A DNA stretch of 64,000 nucleotides, from assembly GCF_003688495.1 (NCBI RefSeq), contig NZ_REFH01000008.1:434001-498000 (forward strand), written 5' to 3'. The notes under the pieces are model-generated. The model did not search any database and had not been told where the DNA came from. It saw only the letters and a list, made by a program, of their open reading frames with translations. Position numbers and translations under genes: made by a program. This DNA comes from Flavobacterium weaverense. GTDB lineage: Bacteria; Bacteroidota; Bacteroidia; Flavobacteriales; Flavobacteriaceae. Shown one piece after another: positions 17,939 through 26,929 of the stretch (positions are counted from its first letter, which is position 1; each line of letters begins with the position of its first letter).

Positions 17939-18679
17939 TTATCTTCGCTCCATTTTTTCTTGAAAAGCAAAATAGGCGCGTTGGGAAGCTTTTTCCTCTG
18001 CTTTCTTTTTTGATGTAGCTCTCGCTTTGGCAATTACTTTGTCGTCAATACTAAGCTTGACGCCAAATAATCGCTGCCCATCGATGGCGTTGTCTTCAAA
18101 AATATCATAGTGAAATATTTTCTTTTCCTTTTGACACCATTCTATAATTAAGCTTTTATAGCTAATTACTTTTCCTTCTAATCGAGCAATGTCAACATAA
18201 GGAGCAACTACTCTTTTTTGTATAAATTTTTCGCAGTACTCGTAACCTCTATCTAAATAAATAGCTCCTACTAAAGATTCAAATATATTACCGTGCACGT
18301 TATCTCCAAAGTGATTAATAGGCACTTTACTTTCGATAAAACTAGCTAAATTTAAATCTTTACCTAGTTCGTTTAAATGTTCTCTACTTACAATTTTAGA
18401 GCGCATTTTTGTAAGATAACCTTCATCGCCTAATGGCGCTTTGTCAAATAAATAAGCTGCAATAACAGAACTAAGCATCGCATCGCCTAGGAATTCGAGA
18501 CGTTCATAATTCATAGGATTACCAGCTAGATCTAAACGATTAGCAGATCTATGCGTAAACGCTTTCTTATAAATATCAAGATCTATAGGAGCAAATCCTA
18601 AAATTTTCTGAATAGAATCAAAAAAAATCCCGTCTTCTAGAGAACGGGATTTTGAAAATATTTTTCTGATTATACGCAT
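17939..18679 (-). CDS. rnc: Ribonuclease III
   Basis: Cuts double-stranded RNA in rRNA precursors and regulatory duplexes. 246 residues: RNase III domain with the signature ERLEFLGDAML (catalytic acidic residues), later NIFESLVGAIYLD with the second acidic pair, and a C-terminal double-stranded-RNA binding domain (about 175-240, SYKSLIIEWCQKEKK ... ATSKKKAEEKASQRAY). N-terminus is about 20 residues longer than E. coli. Starts 6 bp downstream of fabF, so cotranscribed. Confidence 0.95.
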   Translation of the reverse strand: MRIIRKIFSKSRSLEDGIFFDSIQKILGFAPIDLDIYKKAFTHRSANRLDLAGNPMNYERLEFLGDAMLSSVIAAYLFDKAPLGDEGYLTKMRSKIVSREHLNELGKDLNLASFIESKVPINHFGDNVHGNIFESLVGAIYLDRGYEYCEKFIQKRVVAPYVDIARLEGKVISYKSLIIEWCQKEKKIFHYDIFEDNAIDGQRLFGVKLSIDDKVIAKARATSKKKAEEKASQRAYFAFQEKMERR

Positions 18680-18685
18680 ATATAA

Positions 18686-19939
18686 CTAGATTTCTAATTT
18701 TTTAACCAATACACAAGCATTATGACCTCCAAAACCGAAAGTGTTACTCATTACAACATTCATGTCTCTTTTCTGAGCTTTGTTGAATGTAAAGTTTAGT
18801 TTCGAATCTATATTTTCATCATCTGTAAAATGATTAATTGTAGGAGGTACAATTCCGTGTTTCAAAGAAAGTATAGATGAAATAGTTTCTACAGCTCCAG
18901 CAGCACCAAGTAAGTGGCCTGTCATAGATTTTGTAGAGTTTAAATTCATTGTATAAGCGTGTTCACCAAACACATGTAAAATGGCTTTAGATTCCGCTAG
19001 ATCTCCCAATGGAGTTGAAGTTCCGTGCATGTTTACACCATCAACATCACTTGCTTGTAAACCAGCATCTCTCAAGCAATTTAGCATTACATTTTTAGCG
19101 CCTAATCCATCAGGATGTGGTGCAGTAATGTGATATGCATCTGCTGACATACCGCCACCACCTATTTCACAATAGATTCTAGCGCCACGTGCTACAGCAT
19201 GTTCGTATTCTTCAAGAATTAATGCACCAGCGCCTTCTCCTAGGATAAAACCATCACGGTCTTTGTCCATTGGTCTAGAAGCTGTTTTTGGATCATCATT
19301 TCTAGTTGATAAGGCATGCATAGCGTTAAAACCACCCATTCCCGCTATTGTAACAGCAGCTTCTGAGCCACCAGTTACCATAACGTCAGCATGACCTAAT
19401 CTAATATAATTGAAAGCGTCAATAATGGCATTTGTCGAAGAAGCACAAGCTGAAACAGTTGTGAAGTTCGGACCTCTAAATCCGTATTTTATGGAAATAT
19501 GACCACCAGCAATATCTGAAATCATTTTAGGAATAAAGAACGGATTGAACTTTGGCGTTCCATCTCCAGCTGAATAGTTTAACATTTCGATTTGAAACGT
19601 TTCTAAACCACCAATACCTGAACCCCAAATTACACCAACTCTATCTTTGTCTAATTTTTCGAAATTGAAACCAGCATCAACTACAGCTTCGTCAGATGTT
19701 ACCATTGCATACTGTGCATAACGGTCCATCTTTCTCGCTTCTTTTCTATCTAAAAAGTCTTCAGCATTAAAGTTTTTAAGTTCGCAAGCAAACTTAGTTT
19801 TAAACTTTGAAGCATCAAAATAGGTTATTGGAGCAGCTCCGCTAACGCCATTAATCAATCCATCCCAATATTGTTCAATGTTATTTCCGATAGGTGTAAG
19901 AGCGCCTAAACCTGTTACTACAACTCGTCTTAATACCAT
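18686..19939 (-). CDS. fabF: 3-oxoacyl-[acyl-carrier-protein] synthase II
   Basis: Elongating condensing enzyme of type II fatty acid synthesis. 417 residues from the ATG giving MVLRRVVVTGLGALTPIG, the normal family start; an in-frame ATG 45 bases upstream would add a hydrophobic MHGFYFFKITKSKEF tail that overlaps an apparent leader hairpin, so it is rejected. Catalytic triad: Cys in TVSACASSTNAI, His in NMHGTSTPLGD, and His in SMTGHLLGAAG; the C-terminal NTFGFGGHNA loop is present. Follows acpP, whose product carries its substrates, and precedes rnc. Confidence 0.96.
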   Translation of the reverse strand: MVLRRVVVTGLGALTPIGNNIEQYWDGLINGVSGAAPITYFDASKFKTKFACELKNFNAEDFLDRKEARKMDRYAQYAMVTSDEAVVDAGFNFEKLDKDRVGVIWGSGIGGLETFQIEMLNYSAGDGTPKFNPFFIPKMISDIAGGHISIKYGFRGPNFTTVSACASSTNAIIDAFNYIRLGHADVMVTGGSEAAVTIAGMGGFNAMHALSTRNDDPKTASRPMDKDRDGFILGEGAGALILEEYEHAVARGARIYCEIGGGGMSADAYHITAPHPDGLGAKNVMLNCLRDAGLQASDVDGVNMHGTSTPLGDLAESKAILHVFGEHAYTMNLNSTKSMTGHLLGAAGAVETISSILSLKHGIVPPTINHFTDDENIDSKLNFTFNKAQKRDMNVVMSNTFGFGGHNACVLVKKLEI

Positions 19940-19967
19940 AAATTCTTTACTTTTTGTTATCTTAAAA

Positions 19968-20019
19968 AAATAAAACCCATGCATTCTTCACTGTACTAAA
20001 TTACAAAAGAGCCATGGGT
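19968..20019 (-). promoter_or_regulatory. Hairpin with T-tract in the fabF leader (possible attenuator)
   Basis: On the minus strand ACCCATG and CATGGGT (plus-strand positions 20013-20019 and 19975-19981) can pair across a 31-nt loop and are followed by TTTTATTTTTTT. The position, between the acpP terminator and the fabF start, would suit an attenuator or leader structure. Structure is only a drawing; function inferred. Confidence 0.35.
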
Positions 20020-20085
20020 ATTACAATAAATATATTTTTGATTGAAAATTCAATCTCAAATTTAATTTTTTAAAAAAAATAATAA

Positions 20086-20124
20086 CACCCGGTTTCAAGA
20101 AATTCAATTTCTAGAAACCAGGTG
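20086..20124 (-). terminator. Terminator after acpP
   Basis: Long imperfect hairpin CACC-C-GGTTTC ... GAAACC-A-GGTG with an inner AGAAAT/ATTTCT extension; the minus strand continues into an A/T stretch with eight T's. Could allow partial read-through into fabF. Confidence 0.75.
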
Positions 20125-20132
20125 TGAACTTA

Positions 20133-20369
20133 TTATTTCTTAGCTTCCTCAATGTAAGAGATTGCTTGACCTACAGTAGCAATGTTTTCTGCTTGATCGT
20201 CTGGGATTTGAATATCAAATTCTTTTTCGAATTCCATGATAAGCTCTACCGTGTCTAATGAATCAGCTCCTAAATCGTTTGTGAAGCTTGCTTCTGTTAC
20301 AACTTCGTTTTCGTCAACACCTAATTTGTCTACGATAATCGCTTTTACTCTTGATGCAATGTCTGACAT
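20133..20369 (-). CDS. acpP: Acyl carrier protein
   Basis: 78-residue carrier of growing fatty acyl chains. The phosphopantetheine attachment site is Ser37 in [16 protein letters not shown]; acidic helices and the usual length are present. Preceded on its strand by a good -7 element (20400-20407) and followed by a strong hairpin, then fabF. Confidence 0.97.
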   Translation of the reverse strand: MSDIASRVKAIIVDKLGVDENEVVTEASFTNDLGADSLDTVELIMEFEKEFDIQIPDDQAENIATVGQAISYIEEAKK

Positions 20370-20399
20370 AATCTTTAATTTTAGAATTTAATTTGTTGG

Positions 20400-20407
20400 C
20401 AAAAATA
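20400..20407 (-). promoter_or_regulatory. -7 promoter element of acpP
   Basis: Minus strand reads TATTTTTG followed by CC, matching TAnnTTTG, about 30 bp before the acpP start codon. Confidence 0.6.
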
Positions 20408-20546
20408 AAAAACTTTATTTGAAAACAACCATTAAGTTAATAAATGTGACGTCTAATGTATAAAATTTATTTTAACAAAGCAGTCGCATTGCTATTTATT
20501 TTCATTTATTATGCGTTTTTTTGTGCTTTTAAAAGTGTGAAATTAT

Positions 20547-21110
20547 ATGAAAAAAATTGTTGTTTTTGCTTCGGGGTCGGGGACTAATGCTGAGAATATC
20601 ATTCAGTATTTTACACAAAAAGAAAGTGGAACTGTACTTGCTGTTTTTACAAATAACAAAAATGCAGGCGTAATTGAAAAGGCAAAAAAGTACGGCGTAC
20701 CAACTCAAATTTTCTCAAAAGAAGATTTAAATGAAGGTAAAGTTTTACAAAATATAAATAGTATTGGTGCAGATTGGATTATATTGGCTGGATTTCTTTT
20801 AAAATTCCCTGAAAATATCATAAAAGCATTTCCAGACAAGATCATTAACATTCATCCTGCTTTGCTTCCTAAATATGGTGGAAAAGGAATGTACGGAATG
20901 AATATACACCGCGCTATTGTACAAAATAAAGAGAAAGAAACTGGAATTACAATTCATTTTGTAAATGAAAATTATGATGAAGGAGCGATAATTTTTCAAA
21001 AAGCTGTTGCTCTAAATCCAGATGAAACAGCAGAAAATGTTGCAGTAAAAATTCACGAATTGGAACAAGAATATTTTCCTCAAGTGATTGAAAGTTTGTT
21101 AGAATCATAA
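20547..21110 (+). CDS. purN: Phosphoribosylglycinamide formyltransferase
   Basis: Folate-dependent formylation of GAR in purine synthesis. 187 residues. N-terminal KKIVVFASGSGTNAENIIQYF is the phosphate-binding loop; catalytic triad residues appear as the Asn-x-His of INIHPALLPKYGGKGMYG and the Asp in the ENYDEGAII segment; TGITIHFVNE precedes it. Divergent from acpP; the purine enzyme gene purF lies 1.7 kb downstream on the same strand but is separated by rnhA and a kinase gene. Confidence 0.95.
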   Translation: MKKIVVFASGSGTNAENIIQYFTQKESGTVLAVFTNNKNAGVIEKAKKYGVPTQIFSKEDLNEGKVLQNINSIGADWIILAGFLLKFPENIIKAFPDKIINIHPALLPKYGGKGMYGMNIHRAIVQNKEKETGITIHFVNENYDEGAIIFQKAVALNPDETAENVAVKIHELEQEYFPQVIESLLES

Positions 21111-21211
21111 CTAATCAAAATTCGAGAGTGAAATTATAAACTAATTTTTTCTTTTCGATAATCATATAAAATAGTAACCGCTATTCTCATAGTGTATAGT
21201 TTAAAAATAAA

Positions 21212-21691
21212 ATGGAATACGACGTACATATATATACTGACGGTGCAGCCAAAGGAAATCCTGGAAACGGTGGTTACGGTGTAGTGATGGAATGGGTTGG
21301 AAAACCATATAAAAAAGAATTCTATGAGGGATTTCGTCGCACGACAAATAATAGAATGGAATTGCTTGCAGTTATAGTTGGTCTCGAAAAATTAAAAAAT
21401 CTTAATACTAGAGTTTTAGTGGTTTCTGATTCGAAGTATGTTGTAGACTCCGTCGTTAAAAAATGGGTTCTTGGTTGGGAAAAAAAAGGATTTGTAGATC
21501 GCAAAAATTCCGACTTATGGAAACGATTCCTAATCGTTTACCGCAAACATAAAGTAGATTTTAAATGGATAAAAGGTCACAATAATCACCCGCAAAATGA
21601 AAGATGCGATGAATTAGCGGTTATGGCTTCAATGCAAAAAGAGCTTTCTATAGACGCTTTTTACGAGAAAGCAGAAGCTAAATTACTATAA
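21212..21691 (+). CDS. rnhA: Ribonuclease HI
   Basis: Removes the RNA strand of RNA-DNA hybrids. 159 residues with all four catalytic acidic residues: Asp10 (HIYTDGAAKGNPG), Glu50 (TTNNRMELLAVI), Asp73 (LVVSDSKYVVDS) and Asp133 (NERCDELA), plus His123 in the flexible loop (IKGHNNHPQNE). The basic handle segment WVLGWEKKGFVDRKNSDLWK is present, typical of E. coli-type RNase HI. Independent gene 100 bp after purN. Confidence 0.96.
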   Translation: MEYDVHIYTDGAAKGNPGNGGYGVVMEWVGKPYKKEFYEGFRRTTNNRMELLAVIVGLEKLKNLNTRVLVVSDSKYVVDSVVKKWVLGWEKKGFVDRKNSDLWKRFLIVYRKHKVDFKWIKGHNNHPQNERCDELAVMASMQKELSIDAFYEKAEAKLL

Positions 21692-21743
21692 AAACAGTCT
21701 GAACTAAATACAAAAAATAGTAAAATTTTACGTTTTAAATGCA

Positions 21744-21775
21744 TTGCAATTTTATTACTTATAAACTATCTTTGC
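21744..21775 (+). promoter_or_regulatory. Promoter of the PfkB kinase gene
   Basis: TTG at 21744-21746, 20 bp spacer, TATCTTTGC at 21767-21775: a near-consensus Bacteroidetes promoter with a predicted leader of about 20 nt. Confidence 0.75.
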
Positions 21776-21797
21776 ACCTTAATTCGAAACGTATATA

Positions 21798-22721
21798 ATG
21801 AATAAATTATTGATTGTTGGAACCGTAGCTTTCGACGCAATTGAAACTCCTTTTGGAAAAACTGATAAAATTTTAGGTGGTGCTGCTACTTACATAGGGC
21901 TTTCTGCTTCTTTTTTTAATCTACAATCGGCTATAGTTTCTGTGGTTGGAGACGATTTCCCGCAAGAATATTTAGATTTATTAACTTCAAGAAATATTGA
22001 TATTTCAGGTCTTGAAGTTGTTAAAGGAGGTAAAACTTTCTTCTGGAGTGGTCGCTACCATAATGATCTAAATTCAAGAGATACATTAGATACGCAGTTG
22101 AATGTTTTGGCTGATTTCCAACCAAAAGTTCCTCAAGATTACAAGAATTCTGATATTGTAATGTTAGGAAACTTGCACCCATTAGTTCAAAGCAGTGTTT
22201 TGGACCAAATGGAAAAGCAACCAAAATTAGTAGTACTTGATACAATGAACTTTTGGATGGACTGCGCCTTGCCGGAATTATTAGAAGTTATAAAACGCGT
22301 AGATGTAATTACTATAAATGATGAGGAAGCACGTCAACTTTCTGGAGAATATTCTTTAGTAAAGGCTGCTGCCAAAATTCATACAATGGGACCAAAATAC
22401 GTGGTGATTAAAAAAGGGGAACACGGAGCTCTACTTTTTCATAACAAAGATGTTTTCTTTGCACCAGCATTACCATTAGAAGAAGTCTTTGACCCAACAG
22501 GAGCAGGAGATACTTTTGCAGGTGGATTTGCAGGTTATATTACGCAGAGTGAAAATATTTCATTCGAAAACATGAAAAACGCTATTATTCATGGATCAAA
22601 TTTAGCCTCATTCTGTGTGGAGAAATTTGGAACAGAAAAAATGGTTGATCTAGAGAAAAGTGACGTGTCAGCGAGATTGAAACAATTTAAGTCATTGACA
22701 CAATTTGATATAGAATTATAA
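21798..22721 (+). CDS. PfkB/ribokinase family sugar or nucleoside kinase
   Basis: 307 residues of the ribokinase fold. LGGAATYIGLSASFF contains the substrate-side Gly-Gly; DPTGAGDTFAGGFAGYI near 232-248 holds the anion hole and catalytic Asp. DTMNFWMD and ITINDEEARQL are also typical of the branch often placed next to purF in Flavobacteriaceae, which hints at a nucleoside or sugar substrate linked to purines; exact substrate cannot be read from sequence. Own promoter and terminator. Confidence 0.9.
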   Translation: MNKLLIVGTVAFDAIETPFGKTDKILGGAATYIGLSASFFNLQSAIVSVVGDDFPQEYLDLLTSRNIDISGLEVVKGGKTFFWSGRYHNDLNSRDTLDTQLNVLADFQPKVPQDYKNSDIVMLGNLHPLVQSSVLDQMEKQPKLVVLDTMNFWMDCALPELLEVIKRVDVITINDEEARQLSGEYSLVKAAAKIHTMGPKYVVIKKGEHGALLFHNKDVFFAPALPLEEVFDPTGAGDTFAGGFAGYITQSENISFENMKNAIIHGSNLASFCVEKFGTEKMVDLEKSDVSARLKQFKSLTQFDIEL

Positions 22722-22727
22722 TGTATG

Positions 22728-22753
22728 AAAAACCTCGGAAACGGGGTTTTTTT
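22728..22753 (+). terminator. Intrinsic terminator
   Basis: AAAACCTCG and CGGGGTTTT, GAAA tetraloop (one T-G pair), then T-run. Confidence 0.85.
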
Positions 22754-22857
22754 GTTTTATAAAATAGCAGCTAACTGTAGCGAGTTTCATTCATATAAAA
22801 TATAGAAGTCACTGCAGTTCATTCATACAACAACACAACAATTACAAATAATATACA

Positions 22858-24756
22858 ATGAGCGACGCTTTAAAACACGAATGTGGTATAGCCCTAGTAA
22901 GACTACTCAAACCGCTTGAATTTTACAAGGAAAAATATGGAACCGCATTTTACGGAATCCAGAAAATGTATCTTCTCATGGAGAAGCAACACAATCGTGG
23001 ACAAGATGGTGCTGGATTTGCAAGTATTAAATTAGATGTAGAACCTGGCGAAAGATACATCAGCCGCGTTAGATCTAATGAGGCACAACCTATACAAGAC
23101 GTTTTTACTCAAATAAACGATAGGATAAATGAGGAACTTAATGCTCATCCCGAGTATGCTGACGATGTTGCGCTTCAAAAACAGAAAATTCCATATTTAG
23201 GAGAATTGTTTTTAGGCCACGTTCGCTACGGAACTTTTGGCAAAAATAGTATTGAAAGTGTACATCCATTTTTGCGTCAGAATAACTGGATGCATAGAAA
23301 TTTAATATTGGCTGGAAATTTCAATATGACTAATGTTCAAGAACTTTTTCAAAGTTTAATTGAATTAGGTCAACATCCAAAAGAAATGGCGGATACTGTT
23401 ACTGTAATGGAAAAAATAGGTCATTTTCTAGATGATGCGGTAACGGATTTATATCAAGAATGTAAAAATGAAGGCTTAACTAAAAGAGAAGCTTCACCAA
23501 TTATTGCTGAAAGATTAGACGTAGCTCGAATTTTGAGAAGAGCTTCTAAAAATCTTGATGGTGGTTACGCAATGGCGGGACTTTTAGGTCATGGAGATGC
23601 ATTTGTTTTTAGAGATCCTGCAGGAATTCGTCCAGCTTATTTTTATCAAGATGATGAAATAGTAGTCGTTGCATCTGAAAGACCAGTAATTCAAACAGCT
23701 TTTAACGTTCCTTTTGATAAAGTACAAGAGATCGATCCAGGCAGTGCATTGATTATTAAGAAGGACGGAACGGTTACTATGGAAGAAATTCTAACGCCAA
23801 CAGTTAGAAAATCATGTTCATTTGAGCGTATTTATTTCTCAAGAGGAAGTGACGCAGAAATTTATCAAGAAAGAAAAACTTTAGGTAGACTAATTCTTCC
23901 TGCAGTTTTAAAATCTATTAATGAGGATACTGATAATACTGTTTTCTCTTATATTCCTAATACAGCTGAAACTTCTTTTTACGGATTAGTAGAAGCAGCG
24001 CAAGATTTTCTAAATCAAAGGAAAAATAATTTTATCCTTAAAAATAGAAATAAATTAACGAAGGAATCGTTGCAAGAATTACTAGCCGTAAAAATACGCA
24101 CTGAAAAAGTAGCGATTAAAGATGCGAAACTTAGAACATTTATTACTGAGGATTCTAGTCGTGACGATTTAGTGGCGCACGTTTATGACGTTACTTATGG
24201 CGTTATAAAACCAACAGACAATTTAGTTATCATTGATGATAGTATTGTGCGTGGAACGACCCTAAAAATGAGTATTATCAAGATGATGGATCGTTTGAAT
24301 CCGAAACGAATTGTAATTGTTTCATCGGCACCTCAAATTCGTTATCCTGATTGTTACGGAATCGATATGGCTAAAATGGAAGGATTAGTGGCATTTAGAG
24401 CGGCACTCGAACTTTTAAAGGAAAGAAACTTATATAATATAGTGGATGAAGTTTATGCTCAATGTAAAGCGCAAGAACATTTAGAAGACACTGCACTTGT
24501 AAACTATGTTACTGCAATTTACGCACCATTCGAACCTCAAGAAGTTTCAGATAAAATCGCTGAAATGCTGAGTTCACCAGAAATTAAAGCGGAAGTTAAA
24601 ATTATATTTCAAACAGTTGAAAATTTACATATTGCTTGTCCTAAAAATCTAGGAGATTGGTATTTTACAGGTGATTATCCAACGCCAGGAGGAAACCGAG
24701 TAGTAAGTCGAGCTTTTATGAATTTTTATGAAGGAAAAGACGCGAGAGCATATTAA
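22858..24756 (+). CDS. purF: Amidophosphoribosyltransferase (long Bacteroidetes form)
   Basis: First committed step of purine synthesis: PRPP + glutamine to phosphoribosylamine. 632 residues, longer than the roughly 500 of E. coli PurF, with insertions in both domains. N-terminal Ntn glutaminase: Cys9 in HECGIALVRLL would become the nucleophile after loss of an 8-residue leader; NRGQDGAG and HVRYGTFG follow. Phosphoribosyltransferase domain: the PRPP loop VIIDDSIVRGTTLKMSIIKM near residues 455-475. Long forms like this are usual in Bacteroidetes; whether a second, shorter PurF exists elsewhere cannot be seen. Confidence 0.93.
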   Translation: MSDALKHECGIALVRLLKPLEFYKEKYGTAFYGIQKMYLLMEKQHNRGQDGAGFASIKLDVEPGERYISRVRSNEAQPIQDVFTQINDRINEELNAHPEYADDVALQKQKIPYLGELFLGHVRYGTFGKNSIESVHPFLRQNNWMHRNLILAGNFNMTNVQELFQSLIELGQHPKEMADTVTVMEKIGHFLDDAVTDLYQECKNEGLTKREASPIIAERLDVARILRRASKNLDGGYAMAGLLGHGDAFVFRDPAGIRPAYFYQDDEIVVVASERPVIQTAFNVPFDKVQEIDPGSALIIKKDGTVTMEEILTPTVRKSCSFERIYFSRGSDAEIYQERKTLGRLILPAVLKSINEDTDNTVFSYIPNTAETSFYGLVEAAQDFLNQRKNNFILKNRNKLTKESLQELLAVKIRTEKVAIKDAKLRTFITEDSSRDDLVAHVYDVTYGVIKPTDNLVIIDDSIVRGTTLKMSIIKMMDRLNPKRIVIVSSAPQIRYPDCYGIDMAKMEGLVAFRAALELLKERNLYNIVDEVYAQCKAQEHLEDTALVNYVTAIYAPFEPQEVSDKIAEMLSSPEIKAEVKIIFQTVENLHIACPKNLGDWYFTGDYPTPGGNRVVSRAFMNFYEGKDARAY

Positions 24757-24843
24757 TAAGACAGGTATAAGGGCAGTTTATCGGTTTTATAAGCTGTTTG
24801 TCTAATTTATTTGGTAGTAAGAAACTACTAGTATAATTTTAGG

Positions 24844-24917
24844 TCACCATAACATTAGTAGGTTAAGTTTATGGTAGATTTGGGGCAAAAAGGGTGGAAG
24901 CAATTCCACCTTTTTTA
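24844..24917 (+). ncRNA. Possible small RNA or structured purF 3' end
   Basis: TTTG at 24810-24813, a 20-bp spacer and TAATTTTA at 24834-24841 resemble a promoter with one mismatch. Downstream a hairpin CCATAA (24847-24852)/TTATGG (24869-24874) is followed by a strong terminator at 24887-24916 (GGTGGAA-GCAA-TTCCACC, then T's). No ORF. It could equally be the 3' untranslated region of purF, whose own terminator is otherwise missing. Confidence 0.35.
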
Positions 24918-24977
24918 TTGGAATAAACTGAAGGATTTAATTCGAACTAAACTGTTTTAGATAAAGTATCTACATAA

Positions 24978-25013
24978 AAAAAAGTCGAATAAACTAGTTG
25001 TTTATTCGACTTT
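24978..25013. terminator. Terminator of superoxide dismutase gene (bidirectional)
   Basis: 14-bp stem AAAGTCGAATAAAC / GTTTATTCGACTTT with loop TAGTT, flanked by an A-run giving T's on the minus strand. Confidence 0.9.
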
Positions 25014-25049
25014 CATATTTTAAAATAGCTACGCTATTTTTGAAAAATA

Positions 25050-25658
25050 TTATTTTTCTGAAGCGTATCTTCTAGATACTTCAGTCCAGTTAATTACATT
25101 GAAAAAAGCTTCAATATAATCTGGTCTTCTGTTTTGATAATGTAAGTAGTAAGCGTGTTCCCAAACATCCATTCCTAAGATTGGAGTTCCACCGCAACCA
25201 ATTCCTGGCATTAATGGGTTGTCTTGATTAGGTGTTCCACAAACTTCAACTTTTCCTCCTTTATGAACGCAAAGCCAAGCCCAACCTGAACCGAATTGTG
25301 TAGCTCCAGCTTTACTGAAACTTGCTTTGAATTCTTCAAAAGTTCCAAAAGCAGCTTCAATTGCAGCTAATAAGTCACCAGTTGGTAAACCACCACCATT
25401 TGGAGCCATAACAGTCCAAAACAAGTTGTGATTGTAAAAACCACCACCGTTATTTCTAACAGCCATGTTTTTCATATCAAGATTAATCAAGATGTTTTCT
25501 ATAGTTTTACCTTCCATATCTGTCCCAGCAATTGCAGCGTTCAGATTTGTAGTGTAAGCATTGTGATGTTTTGTATGATGGATTTCCATTGTACGAGCAT
25601 CAATATTAGGTTCTAATGCGTCATACGCATAAGGTAATTGTGGTAATTCAAAAGCCAT
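25050..25658 (-). CDS. sodA: Superoxide dismutase, Mn-type features
   Basis: Converts superoxide to oxygen and peroxide. 202 residues of the Fe/Mn family; ligands are His27 ([11 protein letters not shown]), the His of [10 protein letters not shown], and Asp and His in [20 protein letters not shown]. Gly before the second His (GGGFYNH) and a Gln in PNQDNPLM favour the Mn-type over the Fe-type active site; cambialistic use cannot be excluded. No signal peptide, so cytoplasmic. Single gene with its own terminator. Confidence 0.95.
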   Translation of the reverse strand: MAFELPQLPYAYDALEPNIDARTMEIHHTKHHNAYTTNLNAAIAGTDMEGKTIENILINLDMKNMAVRNNGGGFYNHNLFWTVMAPNGGGLPTGDLLAAIEAAFGTFEEFKASFSKAGATQFGSGWAWLCVHKGGKVEVCGTPNQDNPLMPGIGCGGTPILGMDVWEHAYYLHYQNRRPDYIEAFFNVINWTEVSRRYASEK

Positions 25659-25731
25659 AATATGATTGTTTTAATTAATGTAAAATGTTATAGTAGTCAA
25701 ATTTAGACAATTAAGTTTGGAAACGGAAATT

Positions 25732-25875
25732 CTATTTTGTTATAATTTCATTAAATAAATTGATAGTAAACTCCTTTTTATATGAACTTACTTGATAATC
25801 AGTTAGTATTTGTTTTAATTCTTCAATAATGTGATCTGTATTGGTTAAATAATAATTTGCATTTCGATCGTCAGT
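25732..25875 (-). pseudogene. C-terminal remnant of an unidentified gene
   Basis: A 47-codon reading frame with no start codon, preceded directly in frame by a stop and ending in TAG. The peptide (DDRNANYYLTNTDHIIEELK, then QILTDYQVSSYKKEFTINLF) has natural-looking amphipathic composition, unlike the random frames around it. It lies between sodA and a lipoprotein gene and has no recognisable promoter. Best read as the tail of a deleted or decayed gene; family unknown. Could be chance. Confidence 0.3.
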
Positions 25876-25927
25876 TTAGGAATTAAAAAAGAAGTATTTT
25901 AGCAGTGTATTTAACATCGAAAATTTT

Positions 25928-26929
25928 TTGAAAAAGCAAATAATTTTATTGATTTTAGTGTTGCTAACTTTTTCTTGTGCAAAAAGAGAAGTACCTTTCG
26001 TTTCATTTTATTATTGGAAAACTATTTTCAAATTATCCGAAGTTGAAAAAGCAACTTTAAAAAATAACGATGTACAAAAAATTTATGTGCGCTATTTTGA
26101 TATTGACTTGGATTCAAAAAAGCAAGCTTTTCCGCTATCCCCTATTCACTTTGAAACTGAAATAGATGGTTATACAATTGTTCCAGTAATTTACGTCAAA
26201 AATAAAGTGATGTTGAATAATGAACTAAATGTTCAAGAATTAGCTAAAAAAACATTTGATTATTTACAGCAAATAAATAATAAAAATAAAATTGAGGTTC
26301 AGGAAATTCAAATTGATTGCGACTGGACTTTAGCCAGTAGAGATTCTTATTTAAAGTTCATAGAAAGTTTTAAACGCATTTCAGGTAAAACGCTGTCAGC
26401 TACTATTCGTTTGCATCAAATAAAATATTACACTAAAACCAAAATTCCTAACGTTAGCAGAGGAGTATTGATGTACTATAATATGGGAACAATCGCTGTC
26501 GATTCTCTAAACTCTATTTATGACAGGAATATTGCAAATCGATATATTCAAAGTCTACAGAATTATCCTTTAGAAATAGATATTGCTTTGCCTATTTATT
26601 CATGGGCAATTCATAGTCGAGATGGACGTGTAATAGGTTTAAGAAGTAAAATTAATGTTGGTGATTTTAAGAAAGATTCCAATTTTGTGTATCAGCAAAA
26701 TAAATATTTTAAAGTCATGCACTCCAATTATAAAAAAGGCACATTTTACAAATCTAATGATATTTTAAAATTAGAATCAATATCGCAAAAGGATTTGTTT
26801 GAAATGGCAAGCGATTTAAAATCAAATTTAAAACAATCACCTAAAGAAATTATATTCTACGATCTAGACGAAATCAATATAAAAAATTATGAAAAAGATA
26901 TCTTCAAGCAAGTTACTACTCGTTTTTAG
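25928..26929 (+). CDS. Lipoprotein of unknown function
   Basis: 333 residues from a TTG start; no ATG is available and the TTG yields a clean lipoprotein signal (MKKQIILLILVLLTFSC, Cys17). The body looks alpha/beta: VQKIYVRYFDIDLDS, YTIVPVIYVKN, KIEVQEIQIDCDWTLASRDS, GKTLSATIRLHQIKYY, VSRGVLMYYNMG, DIALPIYSWAI. The alternating strands and acidic ends are suggestive of a TIM-barrel glycoside-hydrolase-like fold, but I recognise no named family with confidence. Its last 41 bases overlap the start of the next gene, so the two are probably translationally coupled. Confidence 0.82.
   Translation: MKKQIILLILVLLTFSCAKREVPFVSFYYWKTIFKLSEVEKATLKNNDVQKIYVRYFDIDLDSKKQAFPLSPIHFETEIDGYTIVPVIYVKNKVMLNNELNVQELAKKTFDYLQQINNKNKIEVQEIQIDCDWTLASRDSYLKFIESFKRISGKTLSATIRLHQIKYYTKTKIPNVSRGVLMYYNMGTIAVDSLNSIYDRNIANRYIQSLQNYPLEIDIALPIYSWAIHSRDGRVIGLRSKINVGDFKKDSNFVYQQNKYFKVMHSNYKKGTFYKSNDILKLESISQKDLFEMASDLKSNLKQSPKEIIFYDLDEINIKNYEKDIFKQVTTRF

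Noticed and set aside
22784..22827. Direct repeat GTTTCATTCATA / AGTTCATTCATA upstream of purF as a purine operator
   Set aside because: 32-bp spacing and simple composition; no resemblance to a known purine regulator site.
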